From the NCBI RefSeq assembly GCF_023516575.1, contig NZ_JAMGBE010000001.1:682001-746000 (forward strand): a DNA stretch of 64,000 bases. The letters run 5' to 3'. Position 1 is the first letter of the stretch; each line of letters opens with the position of its first letter. The position numbers and the translations under genes are program-made. The notes beneath the pieces were generated by a model. That model was not told where the DNA came from and ran no database searches. It was given only the letters and a program-made list of their open reading frames with translations. This DNA comes from Sphingomonas hankyongi (GTDB lineage: Bacteria > Pseudomonadota > Alphaproteobacteria > Sphingomonadales > Sphingomonadaceae). Of the stretch, positions 50,132 through 60,389 are shown piece by piece.

Positions 50132-50256
50132 CAGTTCATCCCCGTCTTCGCGATGGTGATGAAGAACAGCAGCACGACGAAGGCCCCCAACAGCAGCGCC
50201 AGTATGCGCGCGCGCTCGCGCTGGCGGCGGACGACCTCGTCTTCGTGCCTCATCAT
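50128..50256 (-). CDS. 42-residue single-helix membrane protein between ctaB and ctaG
   Basis: Start ATGATG overlapping the ctaB stop, stop overlapping the ctaG start. The charged N-terminus ([14 protein letters not shown]) is followed by one membrane helix ([19 protein letters not shown]) and a short tail. Such tiny proteins occupy this place in alphaproteobacterial cox operons. Overlap on both sides supports it as a real, translated gene. Function unknown, probably in oxidase assembly. Confidence 0.8.
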   Translation of the reverse strand: MMRHEDEVVRRQRERARILALLLGAFVVLLFFITIAKTGMNW

Positions 50257-51161
50257 GCGATCCAGCGGTCCGCGACGAGGACAGTGAACAGGGCGAACAG
50301 GTAGAAGACCGAAAAAGCGAACAAATGCTTTTCCGGCTCCATTTGAGCTGGGTCGGTGGAGCGATTGGCCAGCACGCGCGCGGCGAGCACCAGAAAGACG
50401 AAGTTCAGGATGATTGCGCACACTCCGTAAATCGGACCCGCCAGGCCAAGGGGCCAGGGCGCGATCGCGGCTGCGGCCATCGGCAGGCTGTAAAGGAAGA
50501 CCTGACGCCGGGTGGGCTCGATGCCCTTCACTACCGGAAGCATCGGGATTCCGGCGGCGGCATAGTCGGAGCGTACGAACAGGGACAGCGCCCAGAAGTG
50601 GGGCGGCGTCCACAGGAATATGATCGCGAACAGGAGTATGGCCAGCGCGCTGACCTGGCCCGTCGCGGCAACCCAGCCGATGAGCGGCGGGAAGGCACCC
50701 GCACCTCCGCCGATGACGATGTTCTGGGGCGTCCTCGGCTTCAGCCAGACGGTGTAGATCATGACATAGAAAAGGATCGACGCGGCGAGGAGGACTGCCG
50801 CCAGCCAATTGGTCGCCAGCCCCATCAGGACGACGGAAAAGCCGGCGAGTCCGACGCCGAAATGCAGAGCGGATTGACGGTCCATGCGCCCGGCCGGGAG
50901 CGGCCGCTTGGCGGTACGCCGCATCTTTGCATCCAGCTCGACCTCATACCATTGATTGAGCGCTCCGCACGCGCCCGCGGCGAGCGCGATGCACAGGATC
51001 GCTGTGAAGCCCAGCACCAGCGGCGGAAGAGCCGGAGCAACCAGCAGTCCGCACAGTGCTGTGAACACAACGAGGCTCATCACGCGCGGCTTGGTCAGCG
51101 CGAGTATGTCGCGCCAGTCCGCCGGCAAAGCGGCTGGGTTGGTCATCTCGATGGCGGGCAT
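50253..51161 (-). CDS. ctaB: Protoheme IX farnesyltransferase (heme O synthase)
   Basis: 302 residues and about nine membrane helices. The prenyl-diphosphate-binding motif [20 protein letters not shown] (NxxxDxxxD type) and the second segment around [20 protein letters not shown] are conserved, as is [14 protein letters not shown]. It makes heme O for conversion to heme A. First gene of the ctaB-orf42-ctaG-ctaE-DUF983-surf1-M16-methyltransferase run. Confidence 0.96.
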   Translation of the reverse strand: MPAIEMTNPAALPADWRDILALTKPRVMSLVVFTALCGLLVAPALPPLVLGFTAILCIALAAGACGALNQWYEVELDAKMRRTAKRPLPAGRMDRQSALHFGVGLAGFSVVLMGLATNWLAAVLLAASILFYVMIYTVWLKPRTPQNIVIGGGAGAFPPLIGWVAATGQVSALAILLFAIIFLWTPPHFWALSLFVRSDYAAAGIPMLPVVKGIEPTRRQVFLYSLPMAAAAIAPWPLGLAGPIYGVCAIILNFVFLVLAARVLANRSTDPAQMEPEKHLFAFSVFYLFALFTVLVADRWIA

Positions 51162-51242
51162 TTGCGGGTGCCTATAAGGGCTTGGCCGAGGGAGGAAAAG
51201 ACCGCCTGGAAACGTTCAGCATAGCCTTGCTATGCCCGCGCC

Positions 51243-51884
51243 ATGACGATGCGTATCCTCGCCGCCGCGCTGCTCGCGGCCCTGCCAGCTCCGTTGCTCG
51301 CTCAAGCCGCGCCGGCGGCGGTAGCGGAAGCCGCCTCGCCGGCCGAAGACCTCGTGCCGGTCGCGATCGAAACCAGCCTGGGCAGGATGGTCATCGCGCT
51401 CGATCGAGGGCACGCGCCGGCTACGACCGCCAACTTCCTGAAGTATGTTGATACCCACCGCTTCGATGGCGAGACCTTTTACCGCGCGATGCACCAAGAG
51501 GGCGGAGGCGGGTTGATCCAGGGCGGCATCCTCAGCGACGCCCGCAAGCTGTACAAGCCGGTCGCTCACGAACCGACGTCGCAAACCGGCCTCAAGCATG
51601 TGGCGGGCGCAGTCTCCATGGCCAATGCGGGGCCCGGCACCGCAACCGCCGGCTTCTTCATCGTGATGTCAGACATTCCCGGCCTGGACGCCGGCGGACC
51701 GGGCGGCGATGCGAACGGCTTCGCAGTGTTCGGACATGTCGTCGAAGGAATGGATGTCGCGAAGACGATCTTCGATGCACCCCTGTCGCCGACCAAGGGC
51801 GACGGTCCGCTAAAGGGTCAGATGCTCGACCCGCCAGTGAAGATCAGCAAGGTATCGCGGATCGATGCACCCGCTGCGAAGTAA
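51243..51884 (+). CDS. Periplasmic cyclophilin-type peptidyl-prolyl isomerase
   Basis: 213 residues with a signal peptide (RILAAALLAALPAPLLAQAA). The cyclophilin core is present: PVAIETSLGRMVIALD, TANFLKYVDTHRFDGETFYR, and the active-site region GAVSMANAGPGTATAGFFIV, then GFAVFGHVVEGMDV. It folds exported proteins. It stands on the opposite strand between ctaB and ctaD, splitting the oxidase cluster. Confidence 0.92.
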   Translation: MTMRILAAALLAALPAPLLAQAAPAAVAEAASPAEDLVPVAIETSLGRMVIALDRGHAPATTANFLKYVDTHRFDGETFYRAMHQEGGGGLIQGGILSDARKLYKPVAHEPTSQTGLKHVAGAVSMANAGPGTATAGFFIVMSDIPGLDAGGPGGDANGFAVFGHVVEGMDVAKTIFDAPLSPTKGDGPLKGQMLDPPVKISKVSRIDAPAAK

Positions 51885-51893
51885 TGCTCGCGC

Positions 51894-52070
51894 CTAAAGC
51901 GAGCTAGGATCGTTGGGCTGCTTCCCGCCGAAGACTAAAGCGAGGGCCTCGTAGCGCTCGGCCATTTCGCTGTGGATTTCCGCCACCTTCGGGTGGGTTG
52001 CGCGGTCGCTCATCGCTCGCTCGTGAAGCTCGCGATCGGCGAAATAACGGGCTTCGATTTCTTCGGGCAT
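51894..52070 (-). CDS. Small conserved hypothetical protein (58 aa)
   Basis: The ATG at 52070 gives a helical, soluble protein (EARYFADRELHERAMSDRAT, then EIHSEMAERYEALAL). The pattern is typical of short sphingomonad proteins of unknown function. It lies downstream of ctaD past a strong terminator, so it has its own promoter or is weakly read through. Confidence 0.65.
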   Translation of the reverse strand: MPEEIEARYFADRELHERAMSDRATHPKVAEIHSEMAERYEALALVFGGKQPNDPSSL

Positions 52071-52082
52071 TTGAGGGCGGGA

Positions 52083-52110
52083 ACGCGGAACCGCGCCTGC
52101 GGTTCCGCGT
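52083..52110 (-). terminator. Terminator hairpin after ctaD
   Basis: A perfect 12-bp stem, ACGCGGAACCGC (52083-52094) with GCGGTTCCGCGT (52099-52110) and loop GCCT, 26 bp past the ctaD stop. Confidence 0.75.
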
Positions 52111-52135
52111 GCCAGTATTTCCCCCGAACGACCGC

Positions 52136-53809
52136 CTAGTCGATCCGCGGAAGCGTCGAAAACTGGTGGAAGGGCGGCGGGCTGCTGAGCGTCCACTCGA
52201 GCGTCGTCGCACCCTCGCCCCACGGGTTCGCGGGAGCCTTCTTTCCGGCCGCGAGCGACCAGAACAGGTTGATGAAGAACACCGCCACGCCGGCGATGGT
52301 GATCATGTAACCATAGGTCGCGACCTGATTCCATTCGGTGAAGGCGGGCGTGTAGTCGGGGATACGCCGCGGCATGCCGTCGAGCCCCAGGAAGTGCATC
52401 GGGAAGAAGACGGTGTTCACGCCGATGAACATCAGGAAGAAGTGAATTTTCCCGAGGAACTCGTTGTACATCTTCCCGCTCATTTTCGGGAACCAGTAAT
52501 AGAAGGCCCCGAACAGCGCGAAGACCGCGCCGAGGCTGAGCACGTAGTGGAAGTGCGCGACGACGTAATAGGTGTCGTGCATGTAGTTATCGACGCCGCC
52601 GTTCGCGAGCACGACGCCGGTGACGCCGCCAACCGTGAACAGGAAGATGAAGCCGATCGCCCAAAGCATCGGCGTCTCGAATGTCAGCGAGCCGCCCCAC
52701 ATGGTGGCGATCCAGCTGAAGATCTTCACGCCGGTCGGGACCGCGATGATCATGGTTGCCGCCGTGAAGTACATCTTCTCGTCGACGCTCATGCCCGTGG
52801 TGAACATGTGGTGCGCCCAGACGACGAAGCCGACGACGCCGATGGCGACCATCGCGTAGGCCATGCCGAGATAGCCGAAGACCGGCTTGCGGCTGAAGGT
52901 CGCGACGATCTGGCTGACCATGCCGAAGCCCGGCAGGATCATGATGTAGACCTCCGGGTGGCCGAAGAACCAGAAGAGGTGCTGGTAAAGCACCGGGTCG
53001 CCGCCGCCCGAAGCGTCGAAGAAGGTCGTCCCGAAGTTGCGGTCGGTCAGCAGCATGGTGATGGCGCCGGCGAGCACCGGCAGCGCCAGCAGCAGCAGGA
53101 ACGCGGTCACCAGGACCGACCACACGAACAGCGGCATTTTGTGCAGGGTCATGCCCGGCGCGCGCATGTTGAAGATGGTGGTGATGAAGTTGATCGCTCC
53201 GAGGATCGAGCTCGCGCCCGCAAGGTGAAGCGAGAAGATCGCCATGTCGACCGCGGGGCCCGCGGAGCCCGAGGTCGATAGCGGCGCGTAGACCGTCCAG
53301 CCGGTGCCCGCGCCCAAGCCGGTGCCACCCGACACGAACGAAGAGCCGAGAAGCAGCAGGAAGGACGGAACGAGCAGCCAGAAGCTGATGTTGTTCATGC
53401 GCGGGAACGCCATGTCCGGCGCGCCGATCATGAGCGGCACGAACCAGTTGCCGAACCCGCCGATCATCGCCGGCATGACCATGAAGAAGACCATGATCAG
53501 TCCATGCGCGGTGATGAGCACGTTCCAGTGGTGCGTCCACTCGTCGAAGTTCGCCGTGCCCGCGCCGATCGGCCAGGCCTTGTTGAGCACCTGGATGCCC
53601 GGCTCCATCAGCTCCCAGCGCATGATGCCGGAGATCGCGCCGCCGATGACCCCCGCGATGATCGCGAAGATCAGGTACAGCGTGCCGATGTCCTTGTGGT
53701 TCGTCGACATGAACCAGCGGACGAAGAAGCTCGGCTTATGGTCGGCGTCGTGATGCGCGTCATGCGCTTCGTGCGGCCGGAGATGCATTGAGTCGGCGGT
53801 GGTGCTCAT
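52136..53809 (-). CDS. ctaD: Cytochrome c oxidase subunit I
   Basis: 557 residues with twelve membrane helices. Heme a and CuB ligand regions are conserved: [20 protein letters not shown] for the low-spin heme His, [18 protein letters not shown] with the His-Tyr cross-link site, and GTYLIF-like start [15 protein letters not shown]. The start at 53809 fits the family; the longer frame crosses the ctaC gene. It is the catalytic subunit of the aa3-type oxidase and follows ctaC in the same unit. Confidence 0.96.
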   Translation of the reverse strand: MSTTADSMHLRPHEAHDAHHDADHKPSFFVRWFMSTNHKDIGTLYLIFAIIAGVIGGAISGIMRWELMEPGIQVLNKAWPIGAGTANFDEWTHHWNVLITAHGLIMVFFMVMPAMIGGFGNWFVPLMIGAPDMAFPRMNNISFWLLVPSFLLLLGSSFVSGGTGLGAGTGWTVYAPLSTSGSAGPAVDMAIFSLHLAGASSILGAINFITTIFNMRAPGMTLHKMPLFVWSVLVTAFLLLLALPVLAGAITMLLTDRNFGTTFFDASGGGDPVLYQHLFWFFGHPEVYIMILPGFGMVSQIVATFSRKPVFGYLGMAYAMVAIGVVGFVVWAHHMFTTGMSVDEKMYFTAATMIIAVPTGVKIFSWIATMWGGSLTFETPMLWAIGFIFLFTVGGVTGVVLANGGVDNYMHDTYYVVAHFHYVLSLGAVFALFGAFYYWFPKMSGKMYNEFLGKIHFFLMFIGVNTVFFPMHFLGLDGMPRRIPDYTPAFTEWNQVATYGYMITIAGVAVFFINLFWSLAAGKKAPANPWGEGATTLEWTLSSPPPFHQFSTLPRID

Positions 53810-53826
53810 GGATACGCTTTCGGGTC

Positions 53827-54957
53827 CTAATTCTGTGCGGTCGCGGGCTGGTTGGTCGCAGGCTGTTCGATGGCCGCTGCCGTGTTCGGTGCGGTGGCGG
53901 CAGCTTCGGTAGACGGAGCGGCCGCGGGCGCAGCCGCCGGCTTCGACCCGGGCATGGCACCGCCCTTCGACGCGACCCAGGCGGCGAATTGCGCCTGCGG
54001 CACAACCTCGACCGCGATCGGCATGAAGGCATGGCGCGCGCCGCAAAGCTCCGAGCATTGCCCGAAATAGACGCCCGGCTTGTCGACCTTGGCCCAGGTC
54101 TCGTGAAGCTGGCCGGGGTTCGCGTCCATCTTCAGCCAGAAGGCCGGGACGGCGAAGCTGTGGATCACGTCGTCGGCGGTGACGAGGAACTTCACGACCT
54201 TGCCTTGCGGGATGACGATCCTTTGGTCGACGGCCAGAAGCGGCGGTCCGTCCGCATCCGTACGCGCCCTCTGGTTTGGCTGCCGCGTCGGATCATTCGC
54301 TTCCTTCAGCATGTAGCTGTCGAAGTTGACCCCATGATCGGGATATTCGTAGCTCCAGTACCATTGGTGGCCCGTGACCTTGATCGTCACGTCCGCCGGC
54401 GGCGGCGTATACTGGTGGCGAAGGAGCCGGATCGACGGGATTGCGATCGCGACCAGGATCAGCACCGGCACCAGGGTCCAGATGACCTCGACCGCCGTAT
54501 TGTGCGAATTACGCGAAGGCGTCGGATTCGCGCCGCGGCGATAGCGGATCATCGTCCACAGCAGCAGCCCGAGGACGAACACGCTGATGATCGCGCAAAG
54601 CGGCAGCAGCCAGTTGTTATGAAAGGACGCGGCCTCCTCGCCGATCGGCGTCACCTGCTCCTGAATGCCTTTCCGGCCTAGGATGGGAACGCCAAGATCC
54701 TTGGCGGCCGGCGTCTCCTTGTAGGCGCCCAGGCTGTTTGGCGGCGTAGCCATCGTGGTCGGGCCCGCTGCGGCGGATTGTTCCGAAACAGGAGCCGTCG
54801 GCGCATCCGCCTGTACGGCGTTCTGGGCAGTTCCGCCCGGAGGTGTGGCGCTTGGAGCAGGCGCGGCAGCAGCCGGAGCCGCCGCGGGCGGCGTCTGGGC
54901 CGCTGCAGGTGTAAGCCCGGCCGCGGCCAAGGCGATCGCCCATCCAATCAATCTCAT
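53827..54957 (-). CDS. ctaC: Cytochrome c oxidase subunit II with extended Ala/Pro ends
   Basis: From the ATG at 54957 it has 376 residues; a GTG two codons upstream is possible. A signal peptide ([20 protein letters not shown]) is followed by an unusual Ala/Pro-rich stretch of about 60 residues, two membrane helices, and the CuA cupredoxin domain with [12 protein letters not shown] and the CuA ligands [15 protein letters not shown] further 50-residue Ala/Pro/Thr tail ends the protein. It receives electrons from cytochrome c in the periplasm. Confidence 0.95.
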   Translation of the reverse strand: MRLIGWAIALAAAGLTPAAAQTPPAAAPAAAAPAPSATPPGGTAQNAVQADAPTAPVSEQSAAAGPTTMATPPNSLGAYKETPAAKDLGVPILGRKGIQEQVTPIGEEAASFHNNWLLPLCAIISVFVLGLLLWTMIRYRRGANPTPSRNSHNTAVEVIWTLVPVLILVAIAIPSIRLLRHQYTPPPADVTIKVTGHQWYWSYEYPDHGVNFDSYMLKEANDPTRQPNQRARTDADGPPLLAVDQRIVIPQGKVVKFLVTADDVIHSFAVPAFWLKMDANPGQLHETWAKVDKPGVYFGQCSELCGARHAFMPIAVEVVPQAQFAAWVASKGGAMPGSKPAAAPAAAPSTEAAATAPNTAAAIEQPATNQPATAQN

Positions 54958-55126
54958 CTTCACCCCGGTTGCGGTCGTTGGGACTGGGAGCGCGAGGTGC
55001 CGCGATCCCGTGTTTGGGCCGCTCTATAGGCGCGGCTTTACAGAGCCTCAAGCGGGACTTGGAGGAGGTGTTGAAGCACGTGTTCGCGCGGCCTATTGCG
55101 CCATCCTGACAACAGCCGGAGCGGCA

Positions 55127-55711
55127 ATGACCGACGACGAGATCCTCGCAGAGTTCCGCGCCGCCGACGCGCTGCTTGAAGGCCATTTCATCCTGTCTTC
55201 CGGTCTTCGCAGCCCGCGCTACCTGCAATGCGCGCGCGTGCTGATGGATCCGGCGAGGGCGGAGCGGCTGGCGCGCGCGCTGGCCGCCAAGCTTCCCGCC
55301 GACCTGCGCGAGCGGATCGACGCGGTCGTCTCGCCGGCCATGGGCGGGGTCATCATCGGCCATGAAATGGGACGGGCACTCGGCAGGCCGGCGATGTTCC
55401 TCGAAAGGCCGCAGGGCATATTCGAGCTCCGGCGCGGCTTCCGCATCGATTCCGGCACCAGGGTCCTGATGGTCGAGGACGTGGTCACGACCGGCCTTTC
55501 CTCCCGCGAGGCGATCGAGGCGGTGCGCGCCACGGGCGGCGAAGTGCTGGCTGAGGCAGCGCTGGTCGACCGCTCCAGCGGCAAGACCGATCTCGGTGTC
55601 CCATTCCATCCGCTGATCCGGATCGACGTGCCGACATACGAAGCGGACTCCGTGCCGCCGGAGCTCGCCGCAATTCCTGCCGTGAAGCCGGGGAGCCGCG
55701 CCGCAGCATGA
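55127..55711 (+). CDS. pyrE: Orotate phosphoribosyltransferase
   Basis: 194 residues. The N-terminal ALLEGHFILSSGLRSPRYLQ is characteristic of alphaproteobacterial PyrE. The PRPP-binding motif is VLMVEDVVTTGLSS, preceded by SPAMGGVIIGHEMGRALG. It makes orotidine 5'-phosphate in pyrimidine synthesis. The stop overlaps the next gene's ATG, so they are coupled. Confidence 0.95.
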   Translation: MTDDEILAEFRAADALLEGHFILSSGLRSPRYLQCARVLMDPARAERLARALAAKLPADLRERIDAVVSPAMGGVIIGHEMGRALGRPAMFLERPQGIFELRRGFRIDSGTRVLMVEDVVTTGLSSREAIEAVRATGGEVLAEAALVDRSSGKTDLGVPFHPLIRIDVPTYEADSVPPELAAIPAVKPGSRAAA

Positions 55712-56790
55712 AGCGCGGCACATTAATTGGCATCTCGATTATCGTGACGGCCGCGCCCTGGCAGGCCGCCGCAACTCCGTCGGACAGTGTCGTCCGGCAA
55801 GTGCGGTCCCGCGCAGACAAGGCAGCTTTCGAGGGCGCAATCCTGATCGGAGAGAAGGACGGCAGCCGCTCAGTCCTGACCCTGGGCAAAAATCCCGTGC
55901 AGCCAGGCGCAATATGGCGCTGGGCATCGATCACGAAACAACTGACCGCTGTTCTCGCCATGCAGGAGGTCGCGCGAGGCCGCCTCGACCTCGATGCTCC
56001 CGTTTCCCGATATTGGCCCGACTGGAAGGCGCCGGCAGCATCCAGGATCCGAATTCGCGACCTGCTGCTTCATAACAGCGGCCTTCCCCAGCCCGACGAG
56101 AGCAAGGCGGATCCTGACGGGGTACCGGCTTTCTACCGCAGCGGCGCGGTCGCGCCCGCAATCAGCGCAGGCGCCTTTTGCGCCGGCAAGCCGCGCGCCG
56201 AGCCGCCGGCCAAATTTGAATATAACAATTGCGACAGCATCGTCCTGGCCGAGGTACTGGCGAGGGTTACGGGCAAGCCCTTCGCGCGGCTGCTACAGGA
56301 GCGCCTCTCAGAGCCCCTCGGGATGCGCAGCGTGGGGATCTTCAGGGTCGACCAGCCTGCCGCAAGCCATGTTCGTCCCAATGGCGAGTTTTCGAAGGAG
56401 GACGCGCTTCTGAACCTTGGCGTCTACGGCGCTTCGGGCGGCGCCTACGGCACAATCGCAGACCTTTGGAAATTCGATCATGCCCTCCTCGGTGGACGGC
56501 TGCTGCCGCGGTCGGCTCGCGAAACGATGTGGAAGAGCGACAAGTCCAACGGCTTCTATGGCTTCCACCAGTGGATCTATCCGTCGAGTTTGAAGGGCTG
56601 CGGCAAGCCGGTCCGGATCGTCGAACGCCAGGGGCTGGTCGGGGGCATCGAGCTTCGCAACTATCTGCTCCCCGAAAGCGGGCGCGGGCTGATCATGTTC
56701 AGCAGGCACCGGCCGACGAACCTCGGGGACCCATGGGAAAATAAAGGCTTCGCCTTCGATCTGCTATCAGCCGTGGCGTGCAGGCGATGA
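55708..56790 (+). CDS. Serine hydrolase of the beta-lactamase/esterase fold
   Basis: 360 residues with a signal-like N-terminus ([19 protein letters not shown]). The SxxK nucleophile motif is S74-I-T-K77 (WASITKQLT) and the YxN motif is Y172-N-N174, with the usual LLLHNSGLP between. The fold covers class C beta-lactamases, DD-peptidases and esterases; which one cannot be told. It overlaps both pyrE and pdxJ by a few bases and so is embedded in that operon. Confidence 0.88.
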   Translation: MKRGTLIGISIIVTAAPWQAAATPSDSVVRQVRSRADKAAFEGAILIGEKDGSRSVLTLGKNPVQPGAIWRWASITKQLTAVLAMQEVARGRLDLDAPVSRYWPDWKAPAASRIRIRDLLLHNSGLPQPDESKADPDGVPAFYRSGAVAPAISAGAFCAGKPRAEPPAKFEYNNCDSIVLAEVLARVTGKPFARLLQERLSEPLGMRSVGIFRVDQPAASHVRPNGEFSKEDALLNLGVYGASGGAYGTIADLWKFDHALLGGRLLPRSARETMWKSDKSNGFYGFHQWIYPSSLKGCGKPVRIVERQGLVGGIELRNYLLPESGRGLIMFSRHRPTNLGDPWENKGFAFDLLSAVACRR

Positions 56791-57509
56791 AGCTGCGGCT
56801 GGGCGTCAACATCGACCATGTCGCGACGATCCGGAACGCGCGCGGCGGCGATCATCCCGATCCGGTGCGCGCGGCGATCCTGGCGGCCAAGGCGGGCGCG
56901 GACGGCATTACCGCGCATCTTCGCGAGGACAGGCGGCACATCACCGACAATGACATCGACCGGCTGATGGCCGAGATCGACCTGCCGCTGAATCTAGAGA
57001 TGGCAGCGACCGAGGAAATGCTGGAAATCGCACTGCGACACCGGCCGCACGCCGCCTGCATCGTCCCCGAAAAGCGCGAGGAGCGCACGACCGAAGGTGG
57101 CCTGGACGCTGCGGGACAACACAATCATCTCGCTTATTTCGTGGACAAGCTGGGCGCGGCGAACATTCGCGTCAGCCTCTTCATCGAGCCGTCCGAGGAA
57201 CAGGTTGCAGCTGCCGTTCGTCTGGGCGCGCCCGTCGTCGAATTCCATACTGGCCGGTATGCGCATCTCGACGGGGAGGCGCGCGCCAATGAACTGACGC
57301 GTATCGCCGATTGCGCGGCGCTCGCCGTCAAGAACGGGATCGAACCGCACGCCGGCCACGGCCTGACCTTCGACAATGTCGTGCCTGTCGCCGCAATCCC
57401 GCAGGTTGCCGAGCTCAACATAGGCCATTTCCTGATCGGCGAAGCGATCTTCACCGGCCTCGATGCAAGCGTCCGCCGAATGCGCGAGCTAATGGACGCG
57501 GCAAGATGA
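56787..57509 (+). CDS. pdxJ: Pyridoxine 5'-phosphate synthase
   Basis: 240 residues, standard TIM-barrel Pdx[21 protein letters not shown] at the start, [18 protein letters not shown], and the C-terminal [10 protein letters not shown] and [14 protein letters not shown]. It condenses 3-amino-2-oxopropyl phosphate with deoxyxylulose phosphate to make vitamin B6. Coupled to acpS by an ATGA overlap. Confidence 0.96.
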   Translation: MKLRLGVNIDHVATIRNARGGDHPDPVRAAILAAKAGADGITAHLREDRRHITDNDIDRLMAEIDLPLNLEMAATEEMLEIALRHRPHAACIVPEKREERTTEGGLDAAGQHNHLAYFVDKLGAANIRVSLFIEPSEEQVAAAVRLGAPVVEFHTGRYAHLDGEARANELTRIADCAALAVKNGIEPHAGHGLTFDNVVPVAAIPQVAELNIGHFLIGEAIFTGLDASVRRMRELMDAAR

Positions 57510-57913
57510 TCGTCGGCATCGGATCTGATCTCTGCAACATCGAGCGGATCCAGAATTCGCTCGATCGCTGGGGCGACAAATTCCTGCAGCGCGTGTTCAC
57601 CGACGTCGAGCGGGCGAAAGCCGCGCGCCGGCCGCACACGATCGCCGGCACCCTGGCCAAGCGGTTCGCGGCCAAGGAAGCATTCTCGAAGGCGGTGGGC
57701 ACCGGGTTCAAGCGCGGCGTGTTCATGAAGGACATCGGCGTCGTTAATCTGCCGTCAGGCGCGCCGACGCTACAGCTCACCGGCGGTGCCAAGGCGCGGC
57801 TTGACGCCCTTGCGCCGGAAGGCCACGCCATCGACATACATTTGACGATGACAGACGATCACCCATGGGCGCAGGCCTTTGTCATCCTGACCGCCCGAAA
57901 GCTGGAGCCCTGA
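57506..57913 (+). CDS. acpS: Holo-[acyl-carrier-protein] synthase
   Basis: 135 residues. [16 protein letters not shown] at the start and [16 protein letters not shown] hold the Mg-binding D8 and E-containing motif of AcpS. It attaches 4'-phosphopantetheine to ACP. The start overlaps the pdxJ stop; lepB follows without a gap. Confidence 0.95.
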   Translation: MIVGIGSDLCNIERIQNSLDRWGDKFLQRVFTDVERAKAARRPHTIAGTLAKRFAAKEAFSKAVGTGFKRGVFMKDIGVVNLPSGAPTLQLTGGAKARLDALAPEGHAIDIHLTMTDDHPWAQAFVILTARKLEP

Positions 57914-58792
57914 TTGTTGACCGATACTGTGCCCGAGGCGACTGAGCAGCCTGCCTCGACCCCATCCGATAAAAAGGACAGCAAGGGCTCCGCTTTGTGG
58001 CGCGAGATCAAAGGCCTGTTGTGGGTGTTGCTCGCGGTGCTCGCGTTCCACAGCTTCATCGCCAAGCCGTTCTACATCCCATCCGAATCCATGATGCCGG
58101 GCCTGCTGACCGGCGACCGGCTCGTGGTCAGCAAATATCCGTATGGCTGGTCGTGGGTCAGCCCGAGCTTCCACGTCTTCCCGCCGATGGAAGGGCGCCT
58201 GCTCGGGAAGCTCCCCGAGCGAGGCGACATCGTGATTGTCACGCCGCCCGGCACGCGCACCGATTATATCAAGCGGGTCATAGGCCTTCCGGGAGACATC
58301 CTGCGGATGACAGACGGCACGCTCTACATCAACGGCCAGCCGGTGAAGCGCGAGACGCTTGCCCCGGCGATGGTTCCGGTCGACGCCAACTCGCCATGCG
58401 GGTCGGAGCGGGACCCGGCGCTCTATAATTTCCGCACGCGCGCCGCGAACGGCGAATCGTACTGCCGCGTCCCGGTCGTCCGTGAGACGCTGCCTAATGG
58501 CCGGACCTATGAGACCGTCGAGCTCGGCCGCTCGATCACGGACAATTTCGGGCCCGTCCGCATCCCGGCTGATCACGTCTGGCTGATGGGCGACAATCGC
58601 GACGATTCGGCGGATAGCCGCGTGCCGGAATGGCAGGGCGGTCTTGGAGGCCCAGTGCCTTGGGAGAATATCGGCGGCCGTGCCGAGTTCATCACTTTCT
58701 CGCTCGACGGCACGACGGAATGGTTCAACCCGCTTACCTGGCTCGAAGCCTTCCGCTCCGGCCGCGCCGGCCGATCGCTGCGTAACGAATAA
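57914..58792 (+). CDS. lepB: Signal peptidase I
   Basis: A TTG start directly after the acpS stop gives 292 residues. One membrane helix (LLWVLLAVLAFHSFIAKPF), then the catalytic YIPSESMMPGL with S59, DYIKRVIGLPGD with the general base K120, and GDNRDDSADSR near the C-terminus. It cleaves signal peptides on the outer face of the inner membrane. The stop overlaps the next start. Confidence 0.95.
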   Translation: MLTDTVPEATEQPASTPSDKKDSKGSALWREIKGLLWVLLAVLAFHSFIAKPFYIPSESMMPGLLTGDRLVVSKYPYGWSWVSPSFHVFPPMEGRLLGKLPERGDIVIVTPPGTRTDYIKRVIGLPGDILRMTDGTLYINGQPVKRETLAPAMVPVDANSPCGSERDPALYNFRTRAANGESYCRVPVVRETLPNGRTYETVELGRSITDNFGPVRIPADHVWLMGDNRDDSADSRVPEWQGGLGGPVPWENIGGRAEFITFSLDGTTEWFNPLTWLEAFRSGRAGRSLRNE

Positions 58793-59883
58793 TGGCCCAG
58801 CCGCCGACCACCGAGCCTCACGTAGAACGGCCCGGTCCGGCGGAATTTCGCGATCCTGTCGTCCGGCGGGAGATGGCCAAGGCTGCCGTGTGGCTCGGCA
58901 TGGCCTTGCTCATCGTCGGCATCGTGGTCCTCGCCCAGCCGCTCCTGTTGATCGTTGGCGGTGCGATCTTCGCTGTCTTCCTCGATGGGGGCGTGCGGCT
59001 GCTCGGCCGCTATCTGCCGGTTGCGCGCGGGTGGCGGCTCCTGCTCGTCCTCATGCTGGGGTTTGGCTTCCTCGGCTGGGTGTTCTGGTTCGCCGGAACG
59101 ACCATCGCGGCGCAGTTCGAGGACTTGCGGCAGGTAGTAACCGCCCAGTTCCATCGGCTGCTCGAGTTCGCGAGCTCCCTTGGACTGATGCCGCGGGGCG
59201 AGCCGAGCAATCTTGGCAGCCAATTCCTCGGCTCGGTCGGAAGGCTGACCAGCGCAGTCGGAAGTGTCCTCGGCGCCGTCACCAGCGTCATCGCCATGCT
59301 GGTCATCGGCATATTCCTGGCTGCCGAGCCGCGGATCTACGATCGCGGGATCGCCTGGATGCTGCCCCTGCGGCACCGCGCGGGTTTCTACCGCATCGCC
59401 GCCCATGTCGGCTTCACGCTGCGGCGGCTGTTGTTCGGCCGCCTCGTCGGGATGCTGTTCGAAGGCGTTTTCACCTGGCTCATGCTGACCCTTGGCGGAG
59501 TTCCGATGGCCGCCTTGCTGGGCCTTGTTACCGGCGTCCTCGCCTTCATTCCCAATATCGGGGCCATCACATCGGGCGTACTGATGGTTGCGGTCGGATT
59601 CAGCGCGGGGCCGCATCAGGGGCTCTACGCCATCTTCGTCTATTTCCTGGTGCAGAACATCGATGGCTATGTCGTCCTGCCCTACATCGCGCGAAAGACG
59701 GTCGACCTTGCCCCCGCGATCGTGCTGGCGATGCAGCTGCTGATGGGCGCTTTGTTCGGCATTCTGGGAGTGCTGTTCGCCGATCCGATCCTGGCTACGA
59801 TCAAAGTCGTGCTGGTCGATCTCAGCCGGAAGCACGCGGAGGAAAAGGCCGAGGCCGAGAAAGTCGTGGCAGCCCCGGGCTGA
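58792..59883 (+). CDS. AI-2E family transporter (putative permease)
   Basis: 363 residues with about seven to eight membrane helices. The N-terminal MALLIVGIVVLAQPLLLIVG pair and the C-terminal AFIPNIGAITSGVLMVAVGF and DGYVVLPYIARKTVDLAPAI are family signatures. Members include exporters of small molecules and Na+/H+ antiporters; substrate unknown. The ATG overlaps the lepB stop, so it ends the operon. Confidence 0.9.
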   Translation: MAQPPTTEPHVERPGPAEFRDPVVRREMAKAAVWLGMALLIVGIVVLAQPLLLIVGGAIFAVFLDGGVRLLGRYLPVARGWRLLLVLMLGFGFLGWVFWFAGTTIAAQFEDLRQVVTAQFHRLLEFASSLGLMPRGEPSNLGSQFLGSVGRLTSAVGSVLGAVTSVIAMLVIGIFLAAEPRIYDRGIAWMLPLRHRAGFYRIAAHVGFTLRRLLFGRLVGMLFEGVFTWLMLTLGGVPMAALLGLVTGVLAFIPNIGAITSGVLMVAVGFSAGPHQGLYAIFVYFLVQNIDGYVVLPYIARKTVDLAPAIVLAMQLLMGALFGILGVLFADPILATIKVVLVDLSRKHAEEKAEAEKVVAAPG

Positions 59884-59886
59884 GAC

Positions 59887-60375
59887 CTATTGTTGCGGGG
59901 CGCCGCCCTGCATCATGGCCGCTGCGTTCGGCGCGACCTGGACCACGTGGATATCGAATTCGAGGTCGGCGTTCGGCGGAATCGGCCCGCCTGAAGGCGG
60001 ATTGGCGCCATAAGCGAGATCGGACGGAATATGGAGCTTGTAGCGGCCGCCCTGCTGCATGCGGGTGAGGCCTTCGGCGAAGCCCGGGATCACCTGCCCT
60101 ACGAGGAGCGGAGCGGGGCCCTTGCCCTCAGTGCTGTCGAAGACGGTCCCGTTCTCCAGCTTGCCGGTATATTCGATGAGGACGCCGTCCTGAGGCTGGA
60201 TCAGCGGGCCGCTGCCCGGCTGCACGGTCGTAACCTGGACTACGCGGCTCTTGACCGATTCGGCACCGGCCCAGGCGAGACCGAGGCCGCCGAGAATCAC
60301 GATAAGAAAGCCGAGCCAAAGCTTCAGCGCCCGGCCGCGATGGGCGGGACGATGGGCGGCTTCGGCGACGGACAT
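59887..60375 (-). CDS. Membrane-anchored FKBP-type peptidyl-prolyl isomerase
   Basis: 162 residues. An N-terminal membrane anchor (LWLGFLIVILGGLGLAWAGA) is followed by one FKBP domain: GVLIEYTGKLENGTVFDST, GQVIPGFAEGLTRMQQGGRY, IPSDLAYG and ADLEFDIHVV. The active-site residues are typical. It should work in the periplasm. It is 15 bp downstream of rpsU on the same strand. Confidence 0.93.
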   Translation of the reverse strand: MSVAEAAHRPAHRGRALKLWLGFLIVILGGLGLAWAGAESVKSRVVQVTTVQPGSGPLIQPQDGVLIEYTGKLENGTVFDSTEGKGPAPLLVGQVIPGFAEGLTRMQQGGRYKLHIPSDLAYGANPPSGGPIPPNADLEFDIHVVQVAPNAAAMMQGGAPQQ

Positions 60376-60389
60376 CCGGGGCGGGAAGC

